Below, piece after piece: positions 23,263 to 34,248 of a stretch of DNA of 64,000 nucleotides. The DNA is from Pseudomonas silesiensis (GTDB taxonomy: Bacteria > Pseudomonadota > Gammaproteobacteria > Pseudomonadales > Pseudomonadaceae), in the NCBI RefSeq assembly GCF_001661075.1, contig NZ_CP014870.1, positions 6,759,540-6,823,539 on the forward strand, in the 5' to 3' direction. The notes beneath the pieces were generated by a model that was not told the origin of the DNA, did not search any database, and saw only the letters and a program-made list of their open reading frames with translations. The translations under genes were made by a program, and so were the position numbers. The first letter of the stretch is position 1. Each line of letters begins with the position of its first letter.

Positions 23263-23769
23263 TCAAGCGTTCTGGCGATGGAGCTTTTCCAGTTTCTTCT
23301 TGATTCGGTCGCGTTTGAGCGTGGACAGGTAGTCGACGAACAATTTACCGTTGAGGTGGTCGCATTCATGCTGGATGCACACGGCGAGCAGGCCTTCGGC
23401 GATCAGTTCGTAAGGCTGGCCGTCGCGGTCCAGGGCCTTGACCTTGACCTTCTGCGGGCGATCGACGTTTTCGTAGAAGCCCGGCACCGAGAGGCAACCT
23501 TCCTGATATTGTTCCATCTCGTCGGTCAGGGTTTCGAACTCGGGGTTGATGAACACCCGCGGTTCGCTGCGGTCTTCGGAGAGGTCCATGACGACGATAC
23601 GTTTATGCACGTTGACCTGGGTCGCGGCGAGGCCGATGCCTGGCGCTTCATACATTGTTTCAAACATATCGTCGACCAACTGACGCACTTCGTCGTCCAC
23701 TACGGCCACTGGTTTGGCGATAGTGCGCAGGCGCGAATCGGGAAATTCGAGGATGTCTAAAATGGCCAT
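23263..23769 (-). CDS. def: Peptide deformylase
   Basis: Def removes the N-formyl group from new proteins. The start ATG 23769 ([20 protein letters not shown]) gives 168 residues. The three metal-enzyme motifs are intact: [16 protein letters not shown] with the metal-binding Cys, and QHECDHLNG with both His ligands and the catalytic Glu. It heads the leftward set def-fmt-rsmB-trkA and is divergent from tsaP. Confidence 0.98.
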   Translation of the reverse strand: MAILDILEFPDSRLRTIAKPVAVVDDEVRQLVDDMFETMYEAPGIGLAATQVNVHKRIVVMDLSEDRSEPRVFINPEFETLTDEMEQYQEGCLSVPGFYENVDRPQKVKVKALDRDGQPYELIAEGLLAVCIQHECDHLNGKLFVDYLSTLKRDRIKKKLEKLHRQNA

Positions 23770-23935
23770 AAGCTCAATTGCTGCACGTGTGAGGTAAAGT
23801 CGGGTCGATGGCCTGGCGGGTCCGAAGATGCCGGCTACCGTTGTAAAACGTAGCTCCCTTGCATAAGCAAGCCGGGAGCGAGCCACGAGGGCTCTGGCGT
23901 TTCACGCGAACGCACATAATAAAGGGATTCACCGC

Positions 23936-24961
23936 ATGAGGAAATCACTACTCGCCTTGCTCCTTCTGGCCTCGGCCGGTTTTGCGCATGGGCAAGTGCA
24001 ACTCAGGGAAGGTTTTCCACAGCAATACACGGTTGTCACGGGGGACACACTCTGGGACATATCGGGAAAATACCTGCGTGAGCCGTGGAAATGGCCCGAG
24101 CTCTGGCAGGCCAATCCGCAGATCGAGAACCCCAATCTGATCTATCCCGGCGACACGCTGTCGCTGGTCTACGTCAACGGTCAGCCGCGCCTGACCCTCA
24201 ATCGCGGTGCTTCCCGGGGCACTATCAAGCTCTCTCCCCGCATCCGCAGAAGTCCGGTGGCCGACGCCATCCCGAGCATTCCACTGCAAGCGATCAACAG
24301 CTTTCTGCTGAGCAACCGCATCGTCGACAAGGTCGAGGACTTCGACAAGGCGCCGTATATCGTCGCAGGCGATGCCGAGCGGGTGCTCAGTGGCACCGGT
24401 GACCGCATCTTCGCCCGCGGGCACTTCGACCCGGATCAGCCGGTCTACGGCATTTTCCGTCAGGGCAAGGTCTATACCGACCCCCAGAGCCAGGAGTTCC
24501 TGGGAATCAATGCCGACGATATCGGCAGTGGCGAGATTGTGGCCACCGAAGATGACGTCGCCACCCTGGCGCTGCAACGCACTACACAGGAAGTACGGCT
24601 CGGCGATCGCTTGTTCAGCAGCGAAGAGCGATCCATCAACTCGACCTTCATGCCCGGTTCGCCTGAAACCGAAATCAACGGCTTGATCATCGACGTGCCG
24701 CGCGGGGTTACCCAGATTGGTGCAATGGATGTAGTCACGCTGAATAAGGGCCAACGCGATGGGCTCGCCGAAGGCAATGTGCTGGTGGTGATGAAAACCG
24801 GCGAAACGGTACGGGACCGGATCACCGGTCAACCGGTGAAGATTCCCGATGAGCGTGCGGGTCTGCTGATGGTGTTCCGTACTTATGACAAGCTCAGCTA
24901 CGGGCTGGTACTCAATGCTTCGCGCTCGCTGGCGGTGATGGACAAGGTACGAAATCCGTAA
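23936..24961 (+). CDS. tsaP: LysM peptidoglycan-binding protein, TsaP-like
   Basis: TsaP proteins bind peptidoglycan and help anchor the type IV pilus secretin. The 341-residue protein has a signal peptide (MRKSLLALLLLASAGFAHG), then a LysM domain at about residues 28-80 (YTVVTGDTLWDISGKYL, NPQIENPNLIYPGDTLSLVY), and a long C-terminal domain of beta-rich character. Position after def matches PA0020 of P. aeruginosa. The pilus role is inferred from orthology; no pilus genes are nearby. Confidence 0.85.
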   Translation: MRKSLLALLLLASAGFAHGQVQLREGFPQQYTVVTGDTLWDISGKYLREPWKWPELWQANPQIENPNLIYPGDTLSLVYVNGQPRLTLNRGASRGTIKLSPRIRRSPVADAIPSIPLQAINSFLLSNRIVDKVEDFDKAPYIVAGDAERVLSGTGDRIFARGHFDPDQPVYGIFRQGKVYTDPQSQEFLGINADDIGSGEIVATEDDVATLALQRTTQEVRLGDRLFSSEERSINSTFMPGSPETEINGLIIDVPRGVTQIGAMDVVTLNKGQRDGLAEGNVLVVMKTGETVRDRITGQPVKIPDERAGLLMVFRTYDKLSYGLVLNASRSLAVMDKVRNP

Positions 24962-24987
24962 GCAGGCTCCACAAGTTACCAACAGAG

Positions 24988-24996
24988 TTATCCACA
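24988..24996 (+). promoter_or_regulatory. Perfect DnaA box upstream of dprA
   Basis: TTATCCACA lies in the 80-base tsaP-dprA spacer, 46 bases before the dprA start, so DnaA could affect dprA transcription. Confidence 0.6.
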
Positions 24997-25041
24997 GCTT
25001 GTTCCCGGTTGAACGGGGCTTATAACGATCAAGGATGATCC

Positions 25042-26148
25042 ATGTCGCTACCTGGAATTTCACCGGTTTCCCCTGCGGAACTGGAAGCTCGATTACGCCT
25101 GCACCGTTTGCCGGAACTCGGCCCTGCGCGTTTCAAGAAATTGCTCGAGGCGTTCGGTTCGGCGTCTAAAGCCATCAGCGCGCCAGCGAGTGCCTGGCGT
25201 GCGCTGGGCCTGCCCCTTGCATGCTCGGAGGCCAGGCGCGCCAGTGAAATTCGCGACGGTGCCAGCCACGCATTGGCCTGGCTAGAGCGTCCGGGCCAGC
25301 ATTTGCTGATGTGGGACCAGCCCGACTACCCGGCGTTGCTCGCTGAAATCAGCGATGCGCCGCCGCTGTTATTCGTCGCAGGCGATCCGGATATTCTGGA
25401 AAAGCCGCAGCTGGCGATGGTCGGCAGCCGTCGCGCTTCCCGGCCCGGCATGGACACCGCCGCCGCGTTTTCCCGGAGCCTGGCGAGTGCCGGTTTTGTC
25501 ATCACCAGCGGCCTGGCTCTCGGAATTGACGCCGCTGCGCATCAGGCGGCAATGGACGTGGGCGGGCGAACGGTCGGGGTACTTGGCACGGGACTTGAAA
25601 AGTTTTATCCACAGCGCAATCGAAGGCTGGCCGAGGCCATGATTGCATCGGGGAGCGCAGTGCTTTCGGAGTTCCCGCTGGACGCCGGACCTACCGCCAG
25701 CAACTTCCCTCGGCGCAACCGCATCATCAGTGGTTTGTCACTCGGGGTACTGGTGGTCGAGGCGAGTGTTGCCAGCGGTTCGTTGATCACCGCGAGGCTG
25801 GCGGCGGAGCAAGGTCGAGAGGTTTATGCGATTCCCGGGTCGATTCATCATCCCGGCGCGCGGGGTTGTCATCAATTGATCCGCGACGGGGCGGTGTTGG
25901 TGGAAACCATCGAGCATATCCTCGAAGCCTTGCGCGGCTGGCAACGGTTACCGTTATCCACCGAGACGCCCTCGACTTCTGCAGTGCATCCGCTGCTTAT
26001 GCTGCTCCACGCGGCACCCCACACCAGTGAGGCGCTGGCAGACGCCAGCGGCTGGGCGTTGCCGAAAGTGCTGGTGGCGCTGACGGAACTGGAGATGGAG
26101 GGGTGTGCGGTTTGCGAAAGCGGGCGCTGGTTTGCGCGGGTGAGCTAG
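25042..26148 (+). CDS. dprA: DNA-processing protein DprA
   Basis: DprA protects incoming single-stranded DNA and loads RecA during natural transformation. The 368-residue protein has an N-terminal SAM-like region, the Rossmann-like DprA core with VGSRRASRPGMDTA, SGLALGIDAAAH and FPRRNRIISGLS, and a C-terminal winged-helix domain. The gene contains a perfect DnaA box (25605) and another lies just upstream (24988). tsaC follows 54 bases downstream. Confidence 0.95.
   Translation: MSLPGISPVSPAELEARLRLHRLPELGPARFKKLLEAFGSASKAISAPASAWRALGLPLACSEARRASEIRDGASHALAWLERPGQHLLMWDQPDYPALLAEISDAPPLLFVAGDPDILEKPQLAMVGSRRASRPGMDTAAAFSRSLASAGFVITSGLALGIDAAAHQAAMDVGGRTVGVLGTGLEKFYPQRNRRLAEAMIASGSAVLSEFPLDAGPTASNFPRRNRIISGLSLGVLVVEASVASGSLITARLAAEQGREVYAIPGSIHHPGARGCHQLIRDGAVLVETIEHILEALRGWQRLPLSTETPSTSAVHPLLMLLHAAPHTSEALADASGWALPKVLVALTELEMEGCAVCESGRWFARVS
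25605..25613 (+). promoter_or_regulatory. Perfect DnaA box in dprA
   Basis: TTATCCACA lies within dprA, 609 bases after the previous box. Confidence 0.5.
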
Positions 26149-26202
26149 GTTTTATAATGAAGAAAGGTAAACTGCGCAGAGCCTTATTCCGGAGAGTTTT
26201 TC

Positions 26203-26760
26203 ATGGTCAACAGTTGGCGTGTGCAACAAGCCGCACGAGCCATTCGCGCAGGCGCGGTGATTGCCTATCCAACCGAAGCGGTCTGGGGCCTGGGGTGCGA
26301 CCCGTGGGATGAAGAAGCGGTGGACCGTCTGCTGCTGATCAAGGGACGGTCTGTGGGGAAGGGCTTGATCCTGGTCGCCGATAACATCCGCCAGTTCGAC
26401 TTCCTTTTCGAAGATTTCCCTGAGTTGTGGATGGACCGCATGGCCAGCACCTGGCCAGGGCCGAATACCTGGCTGGTGCCGCATCAGAATCAGTTGCCGC
26501 AGTGGATCACGGGTGTGCACGAGACGGTGGCGCTGCGAGTGAGCGATCACCCGCAGGTGCGGGATTTGTGCGCGTTGGTGGGGCCGCTGGTGTCGACGTC
26601 GGCCAACCCACAGGGGCGACCGGCGGCGCGGACGCGGATTCGTATCGAGCAGTATTTCCGGGGGCAGCTTGATCTGATTCTGGGTGGGAACCTTGGAGGG
26701 CGCAAGAATCCGAGTGTTATTCGAGACGTGGCGACTGGCAACGTAATTCGCCCGGATTAA
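26203..26760 (+). CDS. tsaC: Threonylcarbamoyl-AMP synthase TsaC
   Basis: TsaC makes threonylcarbamoyl-adenylate from threonine, bicarbonate and ATP for the t6A37 modification of ANN-decoding tRNAs. It is a single YrdC domain of 185 residues, with [24 protein letters not shown] and the nucleotide-binding STSANPQG. The absence of the second Sua5 domain identifies the short TsaC form. The start follows GGAGAG at a good distance. It sits between dprA and a REPIN, as PA0022 does in P. aeruginosa. Confidence 0.95.
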   Translation: MVNSWRVQQAARAIRAGAVIAYPTEAVWGLGCDPWDEEAVDRLLLIKGRSVGKGLILVADNIRQFDFLFEDFPELWMDRMASTWPGPNTWLVPHQNQLPQWITGVHETVALRVSDHPQVRDLCALVGPLVSTSANPQGRPAARTRIRIEQYFRGQLDLILGGNLGGRKNPSVIRDVATGNVIRPD

Positions 26761-26769
26761 AACCGCGTT

Positions 26770-26843
26770 ATCGTTCTTCGCGGGCAAGCCTCGCTCCTAC
26801 AGGGTCTAGACCCTGTAGGAGCGAGGCTTGCCCGCGAAGAGGC
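26770..26843. repeat. REPIN, compact perfect inverted pair
   Basis: Two REP units of the type CTGTAGGAGCGAGGCTTGCC are inverted around a short centre (GGGTCTAGACCC) and separate the convergent tsaC and qor genes. The arms match along about 30 bases, so the transcript would form a long hairpin. Confidence 0.92.
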
Positions 26844-26845
26844 CC

Positions 26846-28917
<2,072 letters not shown>

Positions 28918-28930
28918 ACGAGGAATCCTG

Positions 28931-29752
28931 ATGGATCGCTACGTCGTATTCGGTAACCCGATTGGCCACAGCAAGTCGCCGCTGATCCACCGTTTGTTTG
29001 CCGAGCAGACCGCGCAACAGCTCGACTACAGCACCTTGCTGGCGCCACTCGACGACTTTTCTGGTTGCGCCCAGGCATTTTTCCGCGAAGGTCGCGGAGC
29101 GAATGTGACGGTGCCGTTCAAGGAAGACGCCTATCGCCTGGCGAACAGTCTGACGGAGCGGGCGCAACGGGCCGGCGCGGTGAACACCCTGAGCAAATTG
29201 GCCGATGGCAGTCTGTTGGGTGACAACACCGATGGCGCCGGACTGGTACGAGACCTGACGGTCAATGCCGGGTTCAGCCTGAAGGGCAAACGCATCCTGC
29301 TGCTGGGTGCCGGTGGCGCGGTGCGTGGGGCGCTGGAGCCGTTGCTGGCCGAACAGCCCGCGTCGGTGATCATCGCCAACCGCACGGTGGAAAAAGCCGA
29401 GTTGCTGGCGGAACTGTTCGCTGACCTGGGGCCGGTGTCGGCCAGTGGTTTCGATTGGTTGCAGGAGCCGGTGGACTTGATCATCAACGCAACGTCCGCG
29501 AGCCTTACCGGCGATGTACCGCCGATTGCCAGCAGTTTGATCGAGCCGGGCAAGACGGTCTGCTATGACATGATGTACGGCAAGGACCCGACTTCGTTTT
29601 GTCGTTGGGCCAGTGAGCATGGCGCGGCGGTGGCGATGGATGGCTTGGGGATGCTCGCCGAACAGGCGGCTGAGGCGTTCTTCCTGTGGCGCGGTGTGCG
29701 GCCGGATACGGCTCCAGTACTGGCCGAACTGCGCCGCCAGCTTGCGCTGTAA
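28931..29752 (+). CDS. aroE: Shikimate dehydrogenase
   Basis: AroE reduces 3-dehydroshikimate to shikimate with NADPH in aromatic amino acid synthesis. The 273-residue protein has the substrate motif [12 protein letters not shown], catalytic Lys in [11 protein letters not shown], catalytic Asp in GDNTDGAGL, and the nucleotide motif [13 protein letters not shown]. Start ATG 28931 follows GAGGAA. It forms an operon with hemF and ends at a REPIN. Confidence 0.98.
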   Translation: MDRYVVFGNPIGHSKSPLIHRLFAEQTAQQLDYSTLLAPLDDFSGCAQAFFREGRGANVTVPFKEDAYRLANSLTERAQRAGAVNTLSKLADGSLLGDNTDGAGLVRDLTVNAGFSLKGKRILLLGAGGAVRGALEPLLAEQPASVIIANRTVEKAELLAELFADLGPVSASGFDWLQEPVDLIINATSASLTGDVPPIASSLIEPGKTVCYDMMYGKDPTSFCRWASEHGAAVAMDGLGMLAEQAAEAFFLWRGVRPDTAPVLAELRRQLAL

Positions 29753-29756
29753 TTAC

Positions 29757-29852
29757 CTGTAGGAGCGAGGCTTGCCCGCGAATGGGACGCCGCGATGCAT
29801 CAGGTACACCGCATTATCGTTCTTCGCGGGCAAGCCTCGCTCCTACAGGGGC
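29757..29852. repeat. REPIN with 35-base centre
   Basis: Arms TGTAGGAGCGAGGCTTGCCC and its inverse enclose a centre that is nearly the same as that of the REPIN at 48831-48937. It separates aroE from the convergent SulP gene. Confidence 0.92.
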
Positions 29853-29859
29853 GGGGTGT

Positions 29860-31428
29860 TCAGTCTTCAAACCGGATCGGGCATTTCTCCGCGCCTTCCA
29901 GTTTTCTCAACTCCTCCACCACCGGTGGTCGCGCCCCGCGCAGGGTCAGGCTGCGATTCTGTTGCAACAGCCGCCGCGCTTCCTGATGCAGCATTTCCAC
30001 GCCTGAATAGTCGATGAAGTTGATCTGCTGCGCCTCGATCACTACGCGCACGCCGTGCATCCGCTGCAGGCGTACCTGCAGGTAATGGCTGGCGCCGAAA
30101 AAGATCGAGCCGCCGACTCGCAGAATGTCTTCATCGCCATCGCGCCAATGCTGCACCCGTGGTTGCGACGTGCGTTTGAGGTAGAAAAACAGCGAAGCCA
30201 AAACACCGGCATAGATCGCCGTCTGCAGTTCCAGCAGCAGCGTGGCGATACAGGTCAGCGCCATGACCAGAAACTCGGCGCGGCTGACCCGCCACAGCGC
30301 ACGGATCCCGCGATGGTCAACCAGTCCCCAGGCGATCAACAGAATGCTGCCGGCCATGGCCGGGATGGGGATATGCGCGATCAAGTTCGCGCCAAAGATG
30401 GCAAACAGCGCTACCCATAATGCTGAAAAGACCCCAGCCAGCGGCGAGCAGGCGCCGGCCTCGTAGCTCAGGCCTGAGCGGGTGAAGGAACCGGCTGACA
30501 GCGAGCCGGAAAAAAACGCACCTACCATGTTCGATAAACCCTGGGCGCGGACTTCCTGATTGGCGTCGAGCAGTTGCTGCGAACGGGCCGACAAGGAACG
30601 GGCAATCGACAGGCTTGTCACCAGCCCGAGCATCCCGACCGCTACGGCGCTGGGCAGCAGGCGCAGGATCAGGTCCAGGTCCAGCGGCAATGGGCTGAAG
30701 GGTGGCAGCCGTCCGACAAACGCGCTGACCAGCTTCACATGACCGAACATGGCTGGCCATAGCCAGACCAGCAGGCCGCTCAGGATCAGGGTGATCAATA
30801 AGGTCGGCCAGCGTCGCAGCAGCAATTTCAAAATCACGCCCACCACTACCGTTGCCAGCCCCAGCGCCAGCGAGGGTTTATCCACTTCGCCCAAGTGCTT
30901 GAACACCATCAGGAGGCTGTCCAGCGCGGTCGCCTGGTTGGGCACGTCCAGGCCCAGCAGGTTCGGCAGTTGACCGATGGCAATCACCACTGCCGCGCCG
31001 AGGGTGAAGCCCAGCACCACCGAGTGCGAAACGAAATTCACCAAAGCGCCAAAACGTAGCAATCCCAGCAGCCACTGGAAAACGCCGGCAAGCAGCGTCA
31101 GTAATAGGATCAGGGTGACGTAATCCTCTGACGCAGGAACGGCTAGGGGACTGACGCTGGCGTACAGGACGATCGAGATGGCCGCCGTAGGACCGCAGAT
31201 CAGATGCCAGGACGAACCCCACAGGCAGGCAATCAGCACCGGGATGATCGCGGCGTACAAGCCATACTCCGGTGGGAGGCCGGCAATCAGGGCGTAGGCA
31301 ATGGATTGCGGCAAGGCAAGAATTGCACCGCTGAGGCCGACGAGCAGGTCACGGCCAACGCTGGCGCGGGTCTGCCGCGGCAGCCAGGTCAGGAAGGGGA
31401 AGAGTGAATGGCGGCTGGGGAAGGCCAT
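29860..31428 (-). CDS. SulP-family anion transporter with STAS domain
   Basis: SulP proteins carry sulfate or other anions across the inner membrane. The 522-residue protein starts MAFPSRHSLFPFLTWLPRQT. The first SulP signature reads GLSGAILALPQSIAYALIAG, followed by about a dozen hydrophobic segments and a C-terminal STAS domain (about 425-510) including INFIDYSGVEMLHQEARRL. It lies downstream of choX-betC on the same strand, separated by REP sequence. In choline-sulfate loci such a transporter could move sulfate or choline-O-sulfate; the substrate here is inferred, not shown. Confidence 0.88.
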   Translation of the reverse strand: MAFPSRHSLFPFLTWLPRQTRASVGRDLLVGLSGAILALPQSIAYALIAGLPPEYGLYAAIIPVLIACLWGSSWHLICGPTAAISIVLYASVSPLAVPASEDYVTLILLLTLLAGVFQWLLGLLRFGALVNFVSHSVVLGFTLGAAVVIAIGQLPNLLGLDVPNQATALDSLLMVFKHLGEVDKPSLALGLATVVVGVILKLLLRRWPTLLITLILSGLLVWLWPAMFGHVKLVSAFVGRLPPFSPLPLDLDLILRLLPSAVAVGMLGLVTSLSIARSLSARSQQLLDANQEVRAQGLSNMVGAFFSGSLSAGSFTRSGLSYEAGACSPLAGVFSALWVALFAIFGANLIAHIPIPAMAGSILLIAWGLVDHRGIRALWRVSRAEFLVMALTCIATLLLELQTAIYAGVLASLFFYLKRTSQPRVQHWRDGDEDILRVGGSIFFGASHYLQVRLQRMHGVRVVIEAQQINFIDYSGVEMLHQEARRLLQQNRSLTLRGARPPVVEELRKLEGAEKCPIRFED

Positions 31429-31521
31429 GGATCCTCTCGGTGATGACTGCAGAAGGTGTCAGGGTGGTGTTTCAGTTGCCACGGCGCAAGGGCGAAAATC
31501 GATTCGTCGGAACGACGCCCG

Positions 31522-31672
31522 GAGCCGGCTCGCTCCCACAGGGAAATGCGCGGTCCTGTGAGCGCGCGCTTGCTGCTGCGGCGTTCCGGCTTGCTCGCGA
31601 ATGCGGGGTATCAGGCGACATGAATGCCGGGTCTGATGGCCCTTTCGCGAGCAACCTCGCTCCCACAGAAAT
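31522..31672. repeat. Degenerate REP cluster
   Basis: Several partial REP-like units (GCTCGCTCCCACAGG near 31529, TTGCTCGCGAATGC near 31592, TCGCGAGCAACCTCGCTCCC near 31647) lie between the SulP gene and choX. They form imperfect inverted pairs and look decayed relative to other REPINs in the window. Confidence 0.7.
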
Positions 31673-31682
31673 TCAGAAATGG

Positions 31683-32603
31683 TTACAACTTGGCTTTCAC
31701 GGCCGGCAACGCATCCTTCCCATCCACGGTCTTCACCCCGTCCAGCCATTTATCCAGCACCGCCGGATTGGCCTTGATCCAGGCCTTGGCCGCAGCGGCA
31801 TTGCTGATTTTCTTGTTCACCACCTCAGCCATGATGCTGTTCTCCATCTCCTGGGTGAAATTCAGGTTGGTGAGCATTTTGCCAACGTTCGGGCAGGCCT
31901 GTGCATAACCTTTGCGAGTCAGGGTGTAGACGCTGCCGGTATCGCCGAAATACTTCTCGCCGCCCTTCAGGTAATGCATTTTCAGCTGTACGTTCATCGG
32001 GTGCGGGGTCCAGCCGAGAAAGGTCACGAACTTCTGCTTTTTCACCGCCCGGGACACTTCGGCCAGCATCGCCTGCTCACTGGACTCGACGAGCTTCCAC
32101 TGGCCCATGTCGAAGTCGTTCTTCTTGATCATTTCCTGCAGGGAGATGTTGGCCGGAGCGCCCGAGCCGATGCCATAGATCTTCTTTTCGAACTTGTCGG
32201 CGTGTTTGTTCAGGTCGGCAAAGTCATGCACCCCAGCGTCCCAGACGTAATCCGGGACAGCGAGCGTGAACTCGGTGCCTTCGAGGTTCTTCGCCAGTTG
32301 AGTGACATCGCCGGTGGCCACGAACTTATCGTAGAAGCCCTGTTGCGCGGGCATCCAGTTACCCAGAAACACGTCCACCTGGCCATCCTTGAGACCGCCA
32401 AAGGTGATCGGCACCGCCAGGGTGTCGACCTTGGCCTTGTAGCCCATGCCGTCCAGCAGAAAACCGGTGATGGCGTTGGTCGCGGCAATGTCGCTCCAGC
32501 CAGGGTCGGCCATCTTCACGGTTTCGCAGCCTTGCTCGGCGAACGCCGATGCACTGCCTAGCGCCAGGAACCCTACCGTCAGTACTGTGGATAACTTTTG
32601 CAT
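31683..32603 (-). CDS. choX: Choline-type ABC transporter periplasmic binding protein
   Basis: ChoX-type proteins bind choline in the periplasm and hand it to an ABC permease. The 306-residue protein starts at ATG 32603 and has a signal peptide (MQKLSTVLTVGFLALGSASAFA) and the OpuAC fold with segments VKMADPGWSDIAATNAIT and VFLGNWMPAQ, typical of choline/betaine binders. It lies 16 bases after betC, so they are co-transcribed. No permease or ATPase genes are nearby, so it must use a transporter encoded elsewhere. It could bind choline-O-sulfate rather than choline. A perfect DnaA box overlaps its signal peptide codons. Confidence 0.85.
   Translation of the reverse strand: MQKLSTVLTVGFLALGSASAFAEQGCETVKMADPGWSDIAATNAITGFLLDGMGYKAKVDTLAVPITFGGLKDGQVDVFLGNWMPAQQGFYDKFVATGDVTQLAKNLEGTEFTLAVPDYVWDAGVHDFADLNKHADKFEKKIYGIGSGAPANISLQEMIKKNDFDMGQWKLVESSEQAMLAEVSRAVKKQKFVTFLGWTPHPMNVQLKMHYLKGGEKYFGDTGSVYTLTRKGYAQACPNVGKMLTNLNFTQEMENSIMAEVVNKKISNAAAAKAWIKANPAVLDKWLDGVKTVDGKDALPAVKAKL
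32586..32594 (-). promoter_or_regulatory. Perfect DnaA box in choX signal-peptide codons
   Basis: TGTGGATAA lies in the first codons of choX; the choX coding strand reads TTATCCACA here. Confidence 0.5.
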
Positions 32604-32619
32604 GGACTTCCCCTTAACA

Positions 32620-34134
32620 TTATTGGTTTTGGCAGGGTTGTGGATAACGTGCTTTGCGCTCCAGATCATCAAGGTCGATGTGGTTGCGCATGTATTGCTG
32701 ACTGGCGTCCACCAGCGGCTGGTGATCCCAGCTCTTCAACTTGCCGATGGTCAGCGCTTGGGCGACAAAACGCCGGCGGCGCTGGCTCGCGAGCACCTGT
32801 TGGTGGATCGCCGGGATATTCCATTTGGTGCGTGCTTCAGCGAGGAATGCTTCGAACAGCTGCAAATGTTGGGGCGACTGGCTGAGTTCTTCCTGTTCAC
32901 GCGGGTCGTTGTGTACGTCGAAGAGTAGGCAAGGGTCGTCTTCGCTGTAGATAAATTTATAGGCGCCGCGACGGATCATCATCAGCGGGCTGATGGTGCC
33001 CTCAGCCATGTATTCGCCAAAGACTTCGTCGTGACCGCCCTGCCCTTGCAGGTGCGGAACCAGCGAGCGACCGTCCAGTGGCAAGCCTGGCTCCAGTGAA
33101 CCGCCGGCCAATTCCACGAAGGTTGGCAGCAGATCCGCAGTTGATACTGCCGCGCTGATCCGGCCGGCGCCAAATTGCCCGGGTGCACTGATCAGCAGCG
33201 GTACCCGCGCGGCCATTTCGAACCAGTGCATTTTGTACCAGAGCCCACGTTCGCCGAGCATGTCACCGTGGTCGCCAGAGAATACGATGATGGTGTCGTC
33301 GATAAGGCCAGTATCCTCGAGAGTTTGCAGGAGTTTGCCGACGTTGCTGTCGATATAGCTGCATGCGCCGAAGTAGGCACGGCGTGCATCGCGGATTTTA
33401 TCCACAGGCAACGGTTTGTCCCACAGGTCATATACTTTCAGCAAGCGCTGGGAATGCGGATCAAGTTCGGACTGCGGCGGGGTATCAGGCAATGGAATGT
33501 CGGCGTCGTCATACATATCCCAGAACGCTTTGGGGATGGTGTACGGATCGTGCGGGTGAGTCATTGAAACGGTGAGGCAGAATGGCTGATCGCCATCTTC
33601 ACGGATGTGGTCAAACAGATATTGCTGGGCCTTGAACACGACCTCTTCATCAAAATCCAGCTGATTGGTGCGCACGCACGGTCCGGCTTGCAGCACCGAG
33701 GACATGTTGTGGAACCAGGTCGGCCGCACGTCCGGTTCATCCCAGTTCACCGACCAGCCATAGTCGGCGGGATAAATATCGCTGGTCAGGCGTTCTTCAT
33801 AACCATGCAACTGGTCGGGGCCGCAGAAGTGCATCTTGCCGGACAATGCAGTGCGGTAACCGAGGCGACGCAGGTAGTGGGCATAAGTCGGTACATCGGC
33901 GGGGAAATCGGCCGCGTTGTCGTAGGCGCCGATCTTGCTCGGCAACTGTCCGCTGACCAGGGTAAACCGCGACGGCGCGCACAGCGGGCTGTTGCAATAC
34001 GCGGCGTCGAACACCACGCCTTCGGCGGCGAGGCGACTCAGATTGGGTAGCTTGATGGGCGATGGACCGTAGAACGGCAACATTGGCGCGGCCATCTGAT
34101 CGGCCATGATGAAAAGAATATTCTTGCGCTTCAT
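32620..34134 (-). CDS. betC: Choline-sulfatase BetC
   Basis: BetC hydrolyses choline-O-sulfate to choline and sulfate, feeding the glycine betaine pathway. The 504-residue protein starts at ATG 34134 (MKRKNILFIMADQMAAP). The sulfatase motif CAPSR at residues 52-56 provides the Cys converted to formylglycine; metal-site segments IMADQ and FSGDHGDMLGERGLWYK are intact. It is divergent from the LysR regulator at 34249. The C-terminal region with the choline-sulfatase tail (YLERKARYP-type end) is present. Two DnaA boxes lie in or at the end of the gene. Confidence 0.95.
   Translation of the reverse strand: MKRKNILFIMADQMAAPMLPFYGPSPIKLPNLSRLAAEGVVFDAAYCNSPLCAPSRFTLVSGQLPSKIGAYDNAADFPADVPTYAHYLRRLGYRTALSGKMHFCGPDQLHGYEERLTSDIYPADYGWSVNWDEPDVRPTWFHNMSSVLQAGPCVRTNQLDFDEEVVFKAQQYLFDHIREDGDQPFCLTVSMTHPHDPYTIPKAFWDMYDDADIPLPDTPPQSELDPHSQRLLKVYDLWDKPLPVDKIRDARRAYFGACSYIDSNVGKLLQTLEDTGLIDDTIIVFSGDHGDMLGERGLWYKMHWFEMAARVPLLISAPGQFGAGRISAAVSTADLLPTFVELAGGSLEPGLPLDGRSLVPHLQGQGGHDEVFGEYMAEGTISPLMMIRRGAYKFIYSEDDPCLLFDVHNDPREQEELSQSPQHLQLFEAFLAEARTKWNIPAIHQQVLASQRRRRFVAQALTIGKLKSWDHQPLVDASQQYMRNHIDLDDLERKARYPQPCQNQ
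32639..32647 (-). promoter_or_regulatory. Perfect DnaA box at the betC 3' end
   Basis: TGTGGATAA lies near the betC stop, 44 bases from the previous box and in the same orientation, so two DnaA molecules could bind side by side. Confidence 0.55.
33408..33416 (+). promoter_or_regulatory. Perfect DnaA box in betC
   Basis: TTATCCACA lies within betC. Confidence 0.5.
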
Positions 34135-34248
34135 GTGATCGCGGCATTCCATAGTGAATATTTATGCGAGAGTGCTGCGATCGAGCATGGAGTCCATGCA
34201 GATTGTGGTAAAGCCCATGCGCGGCAATGACTAGGATAAGCACAGCTT